This document shows positions 6,644-7,105 of a stretch of DNA of 7,105 nt, piece after piece. Origin of the DNA: Actinomycetospora sp. (GTDB taxonomy: Bacteria > Actinomycetota > Actinomycetes > Mycobacteriales > Pseudonocardiaceae). Each line of letters opens with the position of its first letter. The first letter of the stretch is position 1. The DNA lies in the NCBI GenBank assembly GCA_025925615.1, contig JAICLN010000222.1:1-7105 (forward strand), in the 5' to 3' direction. The notes beneath the pieces are model-generated. The model saw nothing but the letters and a program-made list of their open reading frames with translations, did not search any database and was not told the origin of the DNA. Both the position numbers and the translations under genes were made by a program.

Positions 6644-7105
6644 TCAGGCCTCGAACAGCCCCCGACCCCAGTAGTCCCCGGCGTTCCCGGGCGCCACCCC
6701 GGGCGGGCAGGCGAACAGCGCGGACGAGGTGTGCTGGATGTACTCGTTGAGCGCGTCGTGGGCCCCGAGCTGGGTCTGCAGGCGCGCGAACTGCGACGGC
6801 GAGCGCATGAACGCGATGAAGAACAGGCCCGCGTCGAGCATGCCCGTCTCGGTGTCCACCCCGTCGGTGTAGGAGTAGCTGCGCCGCAGGATCGCCGTCC
6901 CGGCGTTGTTCTCCGGCGCGGCGAGCCGCATGTGGGCGTCGAGCGGGATCGCGGACACGCCCCCGGCCAGCCTCTTGGCGAAGTCCGGCGGCGTGAACTC
7001 GTCGCCCCCGGACAGCGGCGCGCCGGGGCCCTTCGTCCGGCCGAAGACGTTCTCCTGGTCGGACAGGACGTCGCGGTCCCAGGTCTCGAGGAACATCCGG
7101 ATGCG
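6644..7105 (-). CDS. DyP-type haem peroxidase (EfeB-like), C-terminal part only
   Basis: The last 153 residues of a dye-decolourising-type peroxidase. The frame is open to the right edge, so the N-terminus, any Tat signal peptide and the GxxDG distal motif are not visible. Family features present are ETWDR near the edge, QENVFGRTKGPGAPL (17-31 of the visible part), the proximal haem ligand H58 in DAHMRLAAPENN, ILRRSYSYTDG (72-82), the DAGLFFIAFMRSP block (91-103) and a C-terminal WGRGLFEA. These match the secreted EfeB-like branch, which often accompanies efeU/efeO iron uptake, but those genes are outside the window. Family enzymes use H2O2 to oxidise dyes or porphyrin-type substrates. The ATG at 7096 is internal, since RIR codons continue upstream and conserved sequence precedes it in homologues. 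Confidence 0.93.
   Translation of the reverse strand, partial: RIRMFLETWDRDVLSDQENVFGRTKGPGAPLSGGDEFTPPDFAKRLAGGVSAIPLDAHMRLAAPENNAGTAILRRSYSYTDGVDTETGMLDAGLFFIAFMRSPSQFARLQTQLGAHDALNEYIQHTSSALFACPPGVAPGNAGDYWGRGLFEA

Overview
The window is very GC-rich actinobacterial chromosome. Its core, read on the minus strand, is a membrane-anchored lytic transglycosylase, enolase, an FtsB/DivIC-type division protein, a DUF501 protein and a Ppx/GppA-family phosphatase. This matches the M. tuberculosis order Rv1022 (lpqU) - Rv1023 (eno) - Rv1024 - Rv1025 (DUF501) - Rv1026 (ppx2), recalled from general knowledge. Protein style and the long basic or Pro-rich N-terminal tails suggest a Pseudonocardiales-type organism (Pseudonocardia or Actinomycetospora-like). 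That placement is inference.

Layout from low to high coordinate: a family 5 uracil-DNA glycosylase (minus, 3' part cut by the left edge) overlaps the ppx/gppA stop by 4 nt. The ppx/gppA gene follows (minus). Next comes a 482-bp gene-free stretch with a perfect 20-bp inverted repeat and several smaller hairpins. Then come DUF501, ftsB-like and eno (all minus), closely packed, with a perfect 16-bp tandem duplication of the ribosome-binding region between eno and ftsB. A divergent control region with a cluster of short palindromes separates eno from a plus-strand TPR gene that appears leaderless. The TPR gene converges on the lytic transglycosylase gene (minus), which also has a -10 element almost touching its ATG. 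The right edge carries the C-terminal part of a DyP-type haem peroxidase (minus, 5' part outside the window).

Functionally the block joins peptidoglycan remodelling and septum formation (transglycosylase, FtsB-like) with glycolysis (enolase) and polyphosphate or alarmone turnover (Ppx/GppA). DNA repair (UDG) is translationally coupled at the end. Two probable transcription units run in the minus direction: eno-ftsB-DUF501, and ppx-udg from its own promoter after the long spacer. Everything coding looks like conserved housekeeping. I see no mobile element, CRISPR array, RNA gene or obviously new system. The items most worth a second look are regulatory: the duplicated Shine-Dalgarno, the 20-bp hairpin in the long spacer, the palindrome cluster in the eno/TPR divergent region, and the inverted repeat over the transglycosylase promoter.
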